From Leifsonia sp. 1010 (GTDB lineage: Bacteria > Actinomycetota > Actinomycetes > Actinomycetales > Microbacteriaceae), in assembly GCF_031455295.1 (NCBI RefSeq), contig NZ_JAVDSL010000001.1:496001-560000 (forward strand): DNA of 64,000 nucleotides, in the 5' to 3' direction. Positions 8,481 to 16,043 of this stretch are shown here, piece after piece; the stretch's first letter is position 1; each line of letters opens with the position of its first letter. The translations under genes and the position numbers were made by a program. Below the pieces are notes generated by a model. The model did no database searches. It had not been told where the DNA came from and worked only from the letters and a program-made list of their open reading frames with translations.

Positions 8481-8879
8481 ATGTCGGACGCCAGAACAAC
8501 CGGCTGGGTCGGTTGGGCCTATTTCGCGGCGGTCATGCTCTTCATCGGGGCGGCGATCGACCTGTTCTACGGGATCATGGCGATCATCGGCCCCAACACG
8601 GCCTACTTCGTCGGCTCCGGAGGCGGCGTTGCGTCGTTCAATGTGGCGGCGTGGGGGTGGTGGACGTTGATCGTCGGCGTGCTGCTGCTGCTCGCCGGTG
8701 TCTTCCTGCTCCAGGGAGCCACCTGGGCACGCGTCGTCGTCGTGATCATCGCCGCGATCAGCGCCGTGTCGCATGTGATGTCGCTGCCTGCGCAGCCGTG
8801 GTGGTCGATCATCGCGATCGCCCTCGACGTGCTCGTGATCTACGCGGTCACGGTGCACGGGCGCGAATTGCGCCGTTAG
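8481..8879 (+). CDS. Four-TM membrane protein, DUF7144-like
   Basis: 132 residues with four membrane segments (about 12-34, 58-78, 82-100 and 106-124). The WGWWTLIVGVLLLLAG segment and the overall layout match small actinobacterial integral membrane proteins often found beside DUF1269 proteins. GGGAGG lies 7 nt before the ATG. The function is unknown. It probably shares a transcript with the two following genes. Confidence 0.7.
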   Translation: MSDARTTGWVGWAYFAAVMLFIGAAIDLFYGIMAIIGPNTAYFVGSGGGVASFNVAAWGWWTLIVGVLLLLAGVFLLQGATWARVVVVIIAAISAVSHVMSLPAQPWWSIIAIALDVLVIYAVTVHGRELRR

Positions 8880-8896
8880 CCGCCCGGAGGTGTCGC

Positions 8897-9163
8897 GTGA
8901 GCGCTGAGACGTACCGAGCCCTCTTCCTGCACCCGGACGAGGATGAGGACGACTTCAGCGCTCAGCTCCCTGTGGTCAGTTCCGCTCCGCCCGCGCTGAT
9001 CCGGGCCGCTACGACCTACGCGGGCGCCCAGGCGATCGCGGTCTACCGGCTGGCGGAGGCGAGCGCGTGGCCGGAGGCGGCGGCCTTCCTCTACGAGAAG
9101 ACCGTGCCGGGCACGGTGCCGGACGGCGAGAAGCTCGAGCAGGTCCAGACCCCGGACGACTGA
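8897..9163 (+). CDS. Small acidic hypothetical protein
   Basis: 88 residues starting at GTG with CGGAGG 7 nt upstream. It is acidic at the N-terminus (HPDEDEDDFSAQL) and has a helical middle rich in Ala. It falls between two membrane-protein genes, 18 bp after the first. No known domain was recognised. Confidence 0.55.
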   Translation: MSAETYRALFLHPDEDEDDFSAQLPVVSSAPPALIRAATTYAGAQAIAVYRLAEASAWPEAAAFLYEKTVPGTVPDGEKLEQVQTPDD

Positions 9164-9190
9164 GTGTCGGATGGACGACTGAGTGTCGGA
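9154..9190. repeat. 18-bp tandem duplication over a stop codon
   Basis: GGACGACTGAGTGTCGGA occurs at 9154-9171 and again at 9173-9190. It duplicates the stop codon region of the preceding gene. It looks like a slippage event without clear function. Confidence 0.8.
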
Positions 9191-9211
9191 GAAACGGAAA
9201 GGTGAACGGAA

Positions 9212-9739
9212 ATGACCGATCAACCGTATGTGGCGATCGCCGCCCAGTACGCGAGCGAGGACGAGGCGGTGGCGGACTTCGACCGCCTCCACGCCCACTA
9301 CAAGGAGCGCGGACATCACGCCTCCTTCGACGCGGCGGTGGTGGTGCGCGACAAGGAGGGCAAGGTCTCCATCCCGAAGCGGGACGACGGCGGAAAGCAC
9401 CACGGCGGCCGGAAGGGCCTGGCCATCGGGCTCGCCGGCGGCCTGGTCGTCGCGCTGTTCCCGGCCGTCGCGCTCGGGGGCGCGCTCCTCGTGGGCGGCG
9501 GTTCGGGGGCGGGCATCGGCGCGCTCGCCGGCCACATCTCCAAGAAGTCGTCCGCGCAAGACCTCAAGGCGATCAGCGAGACCCTGCACGCGGGGAGCTC
9601 CGGCATCGTGGTCGTCGTCGATCCCAGCGAGGCGGGTGAGATCGAACGACTGCTGACCAATGCGACCGGGATCACCAAGAGGGAGATCGCCGTCGACGAG
9701 GAGAAGCTGGAGAACGAGGTGCAGGACGCGGCGGACTGA
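9212..9739 (+). CDS. DUF1269-type membrane protein
   Basis: 175 residues. An N-terminal alpha/beta part (VAIAAQYASEDEAVADFDRL) is followed by a glycine-rich double hydrophobic hairpin (about residues 70-108, GLAGGLVVALFPAVALGGAL) and a C-terminal alpha/beta part. This matches the DUF1269 family of small membrane-associated proteins of unknown function, sometimes linked to stress responses. It follows two small genes in the same direction. Confidence 0.75.
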   Translation: MTDQPYVAIAAQYASEDEAVADFDRLHAHYKERGHHASFDAAVVVRDKEGKVSIPKRDDGGKHHGGRKGLAIGLAGGLVVALFPAVALGGALLVGGGSGAGIGALAGHISKKSSAQDLKAISETLHAGSSGIVVVVDPSEAGEIERLLTNATGITKREIAVDEEKLENEVQDAAD

Positions 9740-9757
9740 CGGTCCGCCTGCGCGCGG

Positions 9758-11551
9758 TCAGACGTTCCGGCGGCGGCGTCGCGCGACCCCGGCGAGAATA
9801 CCCGACGCGATCAGACCGAGCGCGAGGGACAGCGGGCCCGTGACGCTGGCCGCGGTGAGGTCGCTGCCGGTGTCGGCCAGCGTGCTCTGCGCATCCATCA
9901 CAGCGGAGCCGCTTGTCGATGTCGGCGGGGTGCTGGCGGCCGGGGTGCTGCCGACCGGCGTGGCGACGGCAGCGAACGTGACCTCGGCGACGTTGGACGG
10001 CGCGCTTGCTCCTGCGCTGTTGAGTGCGAACACGCGGTAGCGGTAGGTGTGGCCGGCGATGACCGCGGTGTCCGTGAAGGTGACGGCGGCCGACTGGGTG
10101 TCGCCGATGAGGGTGGTGAACGCGGCGCCGTCGGTGCTGCGCTCGATGCGGTAACCGCTGACAGCATCCCCGCCGTCGGACGTGGGTGCGGTCCAGCTGA
10201 GCTCGGCGGTGGCGCCGGCGGCCGTCGCGGTCAGGTCGAGGGGAGCGTCGGCCGGCAGCGCGGCGATGACGAGCGTGTACGACTGCGTGGCCGTCGCCGG
10301 TATGCCGCTGACGGTGCTGCTCGCGGCGAGGGTGAACGTGTACGAGCCCGCGGCGGTCGGCGTGCCGGTCACGGTGCCGCCGACCAGCGACAGTCCGGGC
10401 GGCAGCGCTCCCGCACTCACGGAGAGCGTCGGCGCCGGGGAGCCGGTCGTCGCGATCGCGGTGGAGTAGGCCGAACCGATCGTGCCGCCCGGGACGGTCG
10501 TCGTGGTGATCGCGGGGAACGTGTCGATTCCCATCACGGAGACGGTGTCCGATGTGGTGTTCGCGACGTAGGCGAAGGCGCCGTCCGGCGAGATGGTGAA
10601 ACTGCGCGGCGTCACGCCGACCGGGATCGTGGAGACGACCGCGTTCGTCGCCGTGTCGATCACCGACACCGCGTTCGCGGTCGAGTCGGTCACGTAGAGC
10701 CGCGTTCCGTCGGGAGTGAGGGCGACGTCGTACGCGCCGGGACCGGCGGGGATGGCGGCCGTGACGGTCCCCGTGGCGGTGTCGACCACCCGGACGAGGC
10801 CCACGTTGGCGCTCGCCACGTAGAGGGTGCTGCCGTCGACCGAGATCGCGAAGCCGGTCGCGGCATCCGCGAACGCGCCGATCGCGACGGTTCCGGTCAC
10901 CGTGTTCGTCGCCGCGCTGACGATGGAGATGTCGTGAGACGAGGGAGCGGTGTGCGAGACGTAGAGCCGGCTCCCGTCGGGCGACACGATCATCGACCGC
11001 GGCCCCGGCGCATCCACGATGCTGGTGACGAGCGTGTTGGTGGCGGTGTCGACGACCGACACCGCGGTCGACCCGTTTCCGCTGGAGTTGCTGACATACA
11101 CGCGGGAGCCGTCCGGCGAGATCGCGATTCCCGCAGGCGACGACCCGACCGGGACGGACGCGACGGCCGCCCGCGTCGCCGTATCGACGACGACGAGGAC
11201 GTTCGCGGGGTTCGTCGACACGACGTACAGGCGTGAGCCGTCGGGCGAGATCGCGAGCCCGATCGGACCAGCGACCGGAATCGTCCCGAGCACCGTCCGC
11301 GTGGCGGTGTCGACGACGGACACCGTCCCGGCGTTCGTGTCGGACACGTACAGCCGCGAGCCGTCGGGCGAGACGACCACGGTCGGTGTGGCCGACGACG
11401 TCGTCGAGGCGACCGGGATCGTGCTCACCACCGAGTCCGCCGCCGCTGCGATCGGCACGCCGACGCTCAACGTCACGGCGCCGACGACCACGGCGACAGT
11501 GGCGCCCCAGCGCGCAGACACGGCCCGACCATCCATCTTGCGAGAGCGCAC
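9758..11551 (-). CDS. Surface protein: YVTN beta-propeller, Ig-like, FnIII, LAxTG anchor
   Basis: 597 residues from a GTG with GGAGGGG 6 nt upstream. In order: a signal peptide (about 1-38); a YVTN/YncE-type beta-propeller of about seven repeats (consensus SPDGSRLYVS...VSVVDTAT, about 40-355); an Ig-like putative adhesion domain (about 360-440); a fibronectin type III domain (about 455-545); a Ser/Thr/Pro linker; LADTG; a membrane helix; and RRRRR. LAxTG is the pentapeptide known for actinobacterial class E sortases, so the protein is probably wall-anchored. It likely serves in adhesion or scaffolding. It is convergent with the DUF1269 gene. Confidence 0.85.
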   Translation of the reverse strand: MRSRKMDGRAVSARWGATVAVVVGAVTLSVGVPIAAAADSVVSTIPVASTTSSATPTVVVSPDGSRLYVSDTNAGTVSVVDTATRTVLGTIPVAGPIGLAISPDGSRLYVVSTNPANVLVVVDTATRAAVASVPVGSSPAGIAISPDGSRVYVSNSSGNGSTAVSVVDTATNTLVTSIVDAPGPRSMIVSPDGSRLYVSHTAPSSHDISIVSAATNTVTGTVAIGAFADAATGFAISVDGSTLYVASANVGLVRVVDTATGTVTAAIPAGPGAYDVALTPDGTRLYVTDSTANAVSVIDTATNAVVSTIPVGVTPRSFTISPDGAFAYVANTTSDTVSVMGIDTFPAITTTTVPGGTIGSAYSTAIATTGSPAPTLSVSAGALPPGLSLVGGTVTGTPTAAGSYTFTLAASSTVSGIPATATQSYTLVIAALPADAPLDLTATAAGATAELSWTAPTSDGGDAVSGYRIERSTDGAAFTTLIGDTQSAAVTFTDTAVIAGHTYRYRVFALNSAGASAPSNVAEVTFAAVATPVGSTPAASTPPTSTSGSAVMDAQSTLADTGSDLTAASVTGPLSLALGLIASGILAGVARRRRRNV

Positions 11552-11742
11552 GCTCTTCCCCTCCGCCACGGAGCCGCGACGTCGTTGCGGATGCGATTCG
11601 ACGTGCCGGTCCCAGGCGAGTCTTTCGGATGCTGTCGTCAGAACGCAACGGCACGGCGGAGCTTTCACCCAACGGTCACCCTGCCCTCACCCCGGCTGTC
11701 GTCCGGGACCTGTCGATGGATCCGCCGTGGCATGATCCTCGT

Positions 11743-12501
11743 ATGCCGGAACCGACCTTCGAGGAGCTCATCGCCCTCGGCGAGAGCGTCGACGTCACCG
11801 GATGGGACTTCTCGTGGCTCGACGGGCGTGCGACCGAGGAGCGGCCTCCCTGGGGTTACGCCCGCCGGCTCGCGGAACGGCTGGCCGACGCGCGGGCGTC
11901 CCTCGACATCCAGACCGGGGGCGGAGAAGTGCTGGCGCAGGCGGGTACGTTTCCGCCGACGGCCGTCGCCACGGAGTCGTGGCCGCCTAACGTCATCAAG
12001 GCGACGCGCCTGCTGCATCCCCTCGGCGTCGTCGTCGTGCACGACGCCGATGAGCCACCGCTTCCCTTCGCGGACGACGCGTTCGATCTGGTCACCAGCC
12101 GCCACCCCGCCACGATCTGGTGGGAGGAGATCGCCCGGGTGCTCGCGCCGGGCGGCACCTACTTCGCGCAACACGTCGGCCCGGCCAGCGCCTTCGAACT
12201 CATCGAGTTCTTCCTCGGCCCCCTGCCCGACGCGCGCCGCGGGCGTCACCCGGACGACGAGACGGCGGCCGCGCGGCGTGCCGGCCTCGAGATCATCGAC
12301 CTGCAGACAGCGCGCACACGCATCGAAATCTTCGACATCGCCGCGGTCGTCTACCTGCTGCGGAAGGTCATCTGGTGGGTGCCCGGCTTCACCGTCGACG
12401 CCTATCGGGACCGATTGCGCGAGCTCGATGAGCTGATCCGGCGCGACGGCGTGTTCGTCACGTACTCGAGCCGGCACCTCATCGAGGCGCGCAAGGTGTG
12501 A
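11743..12501 (+). CDS. Class I SAM-dependent methyltransferase
   Basis: 252 residues. Motif I is present as LDIQTGGGE (about residues 57-65), then an acidic residue at the next strand (VVHDADEPPLPF), motif IV-like FDLVTSRHPA and LAPGGTYFAQHVGP. This is the layout of Rossmann-fold methyltransferases of the methyltransferase-11 type. The substrate is unknown. A CATGAT hexamer 6 nt before the ATG suggests a leaderless mRNA. It is the last core gene before the island. Confidence 0.8.
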   Translation: MPEPTFEELIALGESVDVTGWDFSWLDGRATEERPPWGYARRLAERLADARASLDIQTGGGEVLAQAGTFPPTAVATESWPPNVIKATRLLHPLGVVVVHDADEPPLPFADDAFDLVTSRHPATIWWEEIARVLAPGGTYFAQHVGPASAFELIEFFLGPLPDARRGRHPDDETAAARRAGLEIIDLQTARTRIEIFDIAAVVYLLRKVIWWVPGFTVDAYRDRLRELDELIRRDGVFVTYSSRHLIEARKV

Positions 12502-12526
12502 GGCGACGCGGGAGGGGTTTGGCCGG

Positions 12527-12637
12527 GTTTGGCCAAAAACCGTCGACCGGGTAGTCTGGGCGGCAGCCTGACATCCCAGTGATTTACTGGGATTCGCGGG
12601 CCGCGCGAGTGTAGTTCAATGGTAGAACCTCAGCTTC
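12527..12637 (+). repeat. Left copy of the tRNA-Gly promoter and 5' half (attL side)
   Basis: This 111-bp block, imperfect but strongly conserved, repeats 41654-41763. It includes a -35 TTGGCC (12529-12534), a 17-bp spacer, a -10 TAGTCT (12552-12557), a small CCCAGT/ACTGGG hairpin and the first 33 nt of tRNA-Gly. Identity stops at 12637, in the anticodon loop. It marks the left junction of the island. Confidence 0.8.
12605..12637 (+). pseudogene. tRNA-Gly 5' half (truncated)
   Basis: The first 33 bases are identical to the intact tRNA-Gly(CCC) at 41731, covering the acceptor strand, D arm and 5' anticodon stem. The sequence then changes (CTTCTGCC instead of CTTCCCAA) and no T arm or acceptor complement follows. 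It should still be transcribed from its own promoter but cannot fold into a tRNA. This is the chromosomal 5' half separated by island insertion. Confidence 0.85.
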
Positions 12638-12675
12638 TGCCACTCGAGATATCAGAGAGCCACACTCGGCCTCCT

Positions 12676-12698
12676 AAGCCCCGTTGATCGGGGCTTTT
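12676..12698 (+). terminator. Intrinsic terminator at the left island end
   Basis: AAGCCCC-N7-GGGGCTTTT forms a 7-bp stem with a T run on the plus strand. It lies 38 nt past the truncated tRNA and would stop transcription entering from the tRNA promoter before it runs antisense into the integrase gene. The stem could also act weakly on the opposite strand. Confidence 0.65.
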
Positions 12699-12748
12699 CC
12701 TACTATCGGCGTACCCGTGCGATCTCCGCGACACACCGTGGATCACGA

Positions 12749-12772
12749 CCAAAGCGGTGAGTAAACGATGAG
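12749..12772. repeat. Left 24-bp terminal repeat (possible integrase arm site)
   Basis: CCAAAGCGGTGAGTAAACGA-type sequence recurs at 41631-41654 with one mismatch in 24 bases, in the same orientation. The two copies sit just inside the two ends of the island, one touching the integrase stop codon. The placement fits arm-type recombinase binding sites; this is inference. Confidence 0.7.
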
Positions 12773-13957
12773 CTACGCGAGCGCGGGGCCGGAGTCGCCG
12801 CGAACGTTGAATCGTTCGAGAACCGCGGTCGAGTCGGGCACCTGCACTACCCGCGGGAGGTAGGACTGCTCCGTCGTCGCGTACGTCGAGTGGCCCAGCT
12901 GGTGCTGTGCGCGCTCGAGGCCGACGGCGTCACGAAGCGCGGTCGCCACGGTGGACCTGAACTCCTTCGGGACTCGCCCTTCAAATCGAGTTCCCTTCAA
13001 GGCGGTGTGCCACTGGAGACGGAAATTGTCCGGGATTCGTGGCGTGAGAGTTGAGGACGGGAAGACCAGTTCCGAATACGATTCGACCCTCCGGCGCAGG
13101 AGCATCTTGCCGACAAAGGGCGGGAGAAACAGCCGACGTCCGCCTCCGGTTTTGGTCTTGTTCTGAACGGTCCAGCGGCCTTCGCGGTTCTTCGCCATCG
13201 TCCGACGGATGTCGACCGTGAACGGCTGGATGGTGAAGTCGACGTCCTCCCACATCAGGGCGAATACCTCGCCTGGCCGGCAACCGGTGCCGAGGAAGAA
13301 GTCCACCGGATCCGCCAGGTCAGTGCCTCGGCGCCGGCCGGATGCATCAAGGCTTGAATCCCACCTGGCGAGGATCTCGCGCAGCTCGGCGACATCCTCG
13401 AGCGAGAAGGTAGCGACCTGGTGATCCGGCTCCTCGACGGGTGCGACCGATTTCATCGGGTTGGCTTCGATGGCATCGTGGCGAGCAGCCATCGCGAACA
13501 TGCCCGTCAGCAGCACCACGGCAATACTGGCGTTTGAGTAGCCGTTAAGCCGGGTGGTCTGCTTGATAAACCGGTCGAGCTTAGAGACGGATGCCTCTCG
13601 GATCATCCAGCCGCCGAGATTCGGGATGACGTACTTGTCCAGCACGGTTTCGTATCGACGAAGCGTGCCGTTGGAGCGAGACGTGTGGCTGAACTCGTCC
13701 CACCACGCGATCGCGAGGTCTGCGAGCCGGGTGTCCGGTCCGAGTTCGCCGTCGCCGAGCGGCCTGATGCGATCGCGCATCGCCTCGCGGAGGAGCGCCT
13801 CCGCCTTCTGCTTGGTGCGGCCGATTCTTTCGATCTGCCGAGTGCGGCCGTCGACGTCACGGTAGCGGGCGCGGGCGGCCCAGCGGCCTTGCTCGAGCAT
13901 GCGGGTGGAGACAGTTCCCCAGGTCTCGGAGACGAGCGGAGGGCGAGACATGATCAT
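12773..13957 (-). CDS. Tyrosine recombinase / integrase
   Basis: 394 residues, typical length. An N-terminal arm-binding region (about 15-60) is followed by a SAM-like core-binding domain (about 75-165) and the catalytic domain. Catalytic residues are R227 (GTGCRPGE), a Lys in KTKTGGG, K331-x-x-R334 where the family usually has H-x-x-R, H356 and nucleophile Y366 (TEQSYL). The box II His-to-Lys change is tolerated in some recombinases. It reads toward the left att site, and its start overlaps the previous gene's stop by ATGA. It should drive island integration and excision. Confidence 0.9.
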   Translation of the reverse strand: MIMSRPPLVSETWGTVSTRMLEQGRWAARARYRDVDGRTRQIERIGRTKQKAEALLREAMRDRIRPLGDGELGPDTRLADLAIAWWDEFSHTSRSNGTLRRYETVLDKYVIPNLGGWMIREASVSKLDRFIKQTTRLNGYSNASIAVVLLTGMFAMAARHDAIEANPMKSVAPVEEPDHQVATFSLEDVAELREILARWDSSLDASGRRRGTDLADPVDFFLGTGCRPGEVFALMWEDVDFTIQPFTVDIRRTMAKNREGRWTVQNKTKTGGGRRLFLPPFVGKMLLRRRVESYSELVFPSSTLTPRIPDNFRLQWHTALKGTRFEGRVPKEFRSTVATALRDAVGLERAQHQLGHSTYATTEQSYLPRVVQVPDSTAVLERFNVRGDSGPALA

Positions 13958-14349
13958 CGACCCCCGTTCTCGATGCGCGAGTCGGCGAGCGTCGCTCCGC
14001 TTGTGCGGGTCTCGGGCGCAAGTGTGGGAAATGGCGATCCGTCGGGGTCGGCGGAATCTCGCTCGGGACTGCGCGTGGCCCTCATGATACGCGTGGCGCG
14101 CTGTCCCAGGCGAGCGCCATCGAGTCGCATGAACGGCACGGCCGCCGCCTCGGCGGTCAGTGCGGCGAGCCGGCCGATGAGCGTGTGGGGGTCAGCAGCG
14201 ATGGCCCACCCGTCCGCCGCGTACCGGGCCACGGTCTCTACGCATTCCTTCTTCTCCTCCGCCGTCGGGAACACGGACCCGACCACTCCCATCAATCCGC
14301 CCTGCAGTTCCGGACCCATGTTGCTCGCATCTATGACGAATACCCGCAT
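13954..14349 (-). CDS. Hypothetical protein cotranscribed with integrase
   Basis: 131 residues from an ATG with GGGGAG 8 nt upstream. It starts MRVFVIDASNMGPELQGG and has a charged C-terminus. The beta-alpha start and the helix AEEKKECVETVARYAADGW suggest a small soluble alpha/beta protein. It overlaps the integrase start by 4 bp, so it may help or control integration. No family was recognised. Confidence 0.6.
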   Translation of the reverse strand: MRVFVIDASNMGPELQGGLMGVVGSVFPTAEEKKECVETVARYAADGWAIAADPHTLIGRLAALTAEAAAVPFMRLDGARLGQRATRIMRATRSPERDSADPDGSPFPTLAPETRTSGATLADSRIENGGR

Positions 14350-14468
14350 CACAATCACTCCCCTGTCGATCGTTTTTGTTTGCCTTCCGGCGGAGAGATC
14401 GATTGCGAGTGGGAGGGGCGGGAGTGCCGGGACCGTGGAATACCGGAGGGAGCGCAGCGAGTGAGGAT

Positions 14469-14741
14469 ATGCCGCGAAAGCCCGGCACGGGAGCGCCGGG
14501 AACGAGCTACGATCGGCAGCCGGAAAGACAAACAAGACCGGCAAGGACTGCGCCGCCGCAGGCGGCTCCACCAACCAGCACGCGCCCACCTAAGCCCCCA
14601 CGCCCACCGGATCAATTGATCGCACTGGTCTGGGCCTGTTGTGGTCCTGGTGCGCAGGGCAGTGCCTTCAACTGCGCTGTGGGCTGTCCGACCGTTCATC
14701 GTAGGTCGCTGACGCACCTTGCCGTTCCAACCGCGCTCTGA
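14469..14741 (+). CDS. Possible Pro-rich small protein
   Basis: 90 residues. GTGAGGAT sits directly before the ATG. The first two thirds are rich in Pro, Arg and Thr; the end has three Cys (WACCGPGAQGSAFNC). The stop codon falls inside the 14-bp inverted repeat at 14727-14778. It could be a real small protein upstream of the antirestriction gene or chance open frame in GC-rich DNA. Confidence 0.3.
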   Translation: MPRKPGTGAPGTSYDRQPERQTRPARTAPPQAAPPTSTRPPKPPRPPDQLIALVWACCGPGAQGSAFNCAVGCPTVHRRSLTHLAVPTAL

Positions 14742-14778
14742 CGCGCCCTCCGGGCTTATCTCGCCAGAGCGCGGTTGG
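14727..14778. repeat. Perfect 14-bp inverted repeat
   Basis: CCAACCGCGCTCTG (14727-14740) and CAGAGCGCGGTTGG (14765-14778) are perfect complements around a 24-nt loop. There is no T tract after it. It lies 83 nt before the ArdC-like gene. It could be a regulatory hairpin, a single-strand promoter or part of a transfer origin. Confidence 0.75.
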
Positions 14779-14860
14779 CACTCACGGTGCTCCCGCTCCC
14801 ACCGATTCCCTCTATCGAACAACCCACACCAAACAGGTTGACCACCAGGGAGCGAAGATC

Positions 14861-15712
14861 ATGACCAAACCGGAGGGGCGCACCGCAGCACAGCGGAAAG
14901 CGCAGGCCGAAGACTTACACGCTTCGATCGTTGAGCAGGTTCAGCACCTCGCGGACAGCGGGCAATTGCGCCGATTCCTCGACATCGCGCGCTCCTTCCA
15001 CACCCACAGCCTGAACAACCTCCTCCTGATCCTCGCGCAGAACCCGGAAGCGACCATGGTCGCCGGGTTCCGGCAATGGCAGGCCAAAGGGCGCCAAGTC
15101 CGCAAAGGCGAGCACGCGATCAAGATCTTCGGCTACAACTTCAAGGCGATCCGCAACACAGACCTCGAGAGTGACGCCGACCCGGAAGAGCACACCGTGC
15201 ACTACTTCCCCGTGCTGTCGGTGTTCGACATCTCACAAACCGACACGGTGGAGGGCATGACGGTGCCAGAGAGCCCGGTCCAACAGCTCAACGGCAAGCA
15301 TGACCACGGCGTTATCCCCCCACTCACCGTGCACCTCGAGGCGCTCGGATGGACTATCGCACGCGAGGCGCTTACCCACGCCAACGGGTTCACCGACCCC
15401 GAGCAGCAGACCGTTGCCCTGCGGTGCGATCTCGCGCCAGAGCAGGCAGCGAAGACCCTCATCCACGAGGCGGCACACATCGAACTCGGCCACATGGACG
15501 ACCTCGAGGAGTACCGCCAGCACCGGGGCCGGATGGAAGTGGAAGCCGAATCCGTTGCGTACATCGTCGCCGGCCTGGCCGGCTTCGACACCAGCGCGTA
15601 CAGCATCGGCTACATCACCGGATGGGCCGACGAAGACGTTCAGCTAATCCGCACCACCGCATCCCGCGTGCTTGAGGCCGCGCACGCCATCACAGAATTC
15701 ATCTGCGCGTGA
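14861..15712 (+). CDS. ArdC-like antirestriction protein with zinc-protease motif
   Basis: 283 residues. The N-terminal ~130 residues match the ArdC ssDNA-binding domain (helical lead, SLNNLLLILAQNPEATMVAG, GFRQWQAKGRQVRKGEHAIKI). The C-terminal half has a zinc metallopeptidase HEAAH motif (about residues 201-205) and a downstream acidic helix EVEAESVAYIVAGLAG. Such proteins are common on conjugative elements, where ArdC protects entering single-stranded DNA. GGGAG lies 8 nt before the ATG. Typical island maintenance gene. Confidence 0.85.
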   Translation: MTKPEGRTAAQRKAQAEDLHASIVEQVQHLADSGQLRRFLDIARSFHTHSLNNLLLILAQNPEATMVAGFRQWQAKGRQVRKGEHAIKIFGYNFKAIRNTDLESDADPEEHTVHYFPVLSVFDISQTDTVEGMTVPESPVQQLNGKHDHGVIPPLTVHLEALGWTIAREALTHANGFTDPEQQTVALRCDLAPEQAAKTLIHEAAHIELGHMDDLEEYRQHRGRMEVEAESVAYIVAGLAGFDTSAYSIGYITGWADEDVQLIRTTASRVLEAAHAITEFICA

Positions 15713-15888
15713 GGCTCGCCTGCGAGTGCGCCTAATACCCCTTCCCGTGTAGTTGAATGCACGACCCACGGCGCTGGACGCTCGATCGCCTGAGGTGTCG
15801 GTCCTTCGACGCCTGCTCGGGTGCGTGCGAGAGCCGGACCGAACTTCGCACATCATCAAGACGCAAGGGACCGCAAGGGATACCACGG

Positions 15889-15902
15889 TTGCGTACACGC
15901 AA
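15889..15902. promoter_or_regulatory. Island operator 1, TTGCG-N4-CGCAA
   Basis: TTGCGTACACGCAA, a 14-bp palindrome 81 bp before the leader ORF of the exchanger gene. One of six copies in the island. Confidence 0.7.
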
Positions 15903-15983
15903 CTACCCGAGGGGATCAAGGCCGTTCACCAGAAGACCCCACAGACGTAGCGTGCGGACGTGGATTCGCGAGAGAGGACGCTC

Positions 15984-16043
15984 ATGCACGACAAAGTGGG
16001 CGCTCGGTTCGATCGCGCGGTTGTCGCGGCGGTAGAGCGATGA
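15984..16043 (+). CDS. 19-residue leader ORF coupled to the exchanger gene
   Basis: ATG with GAGAGGA upstream encodes MHDKVGARFDRAVVAAVER and ends in a TGA that overlaps the next gene's ATG (ATGA at 16040-16043). The downstream gene lacks its own good ribosome site, so it is probably translated by re-initiation from this ORF. The peptide itself may have no function. Confidence 0.5.
   Translation: MHDKVGARFDRAVVAAVER

Noticed and set aside
9672-11672. 666-codon minus-strand frame overlapping the beta-propeller gene in another frame
   Set aside because: Composition is Arg/His-rich and lacks any fold pattern; the other frame has signal peptide, repeats and LAxTG.
12541-12560. GACCGGGTAGTCTGG read as a complete compact promoter (TTGACC close to TAGTCT in the right copy)
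   Set aside because: The spacing is far too short; TTGGCC at 17 bp fits both copies.
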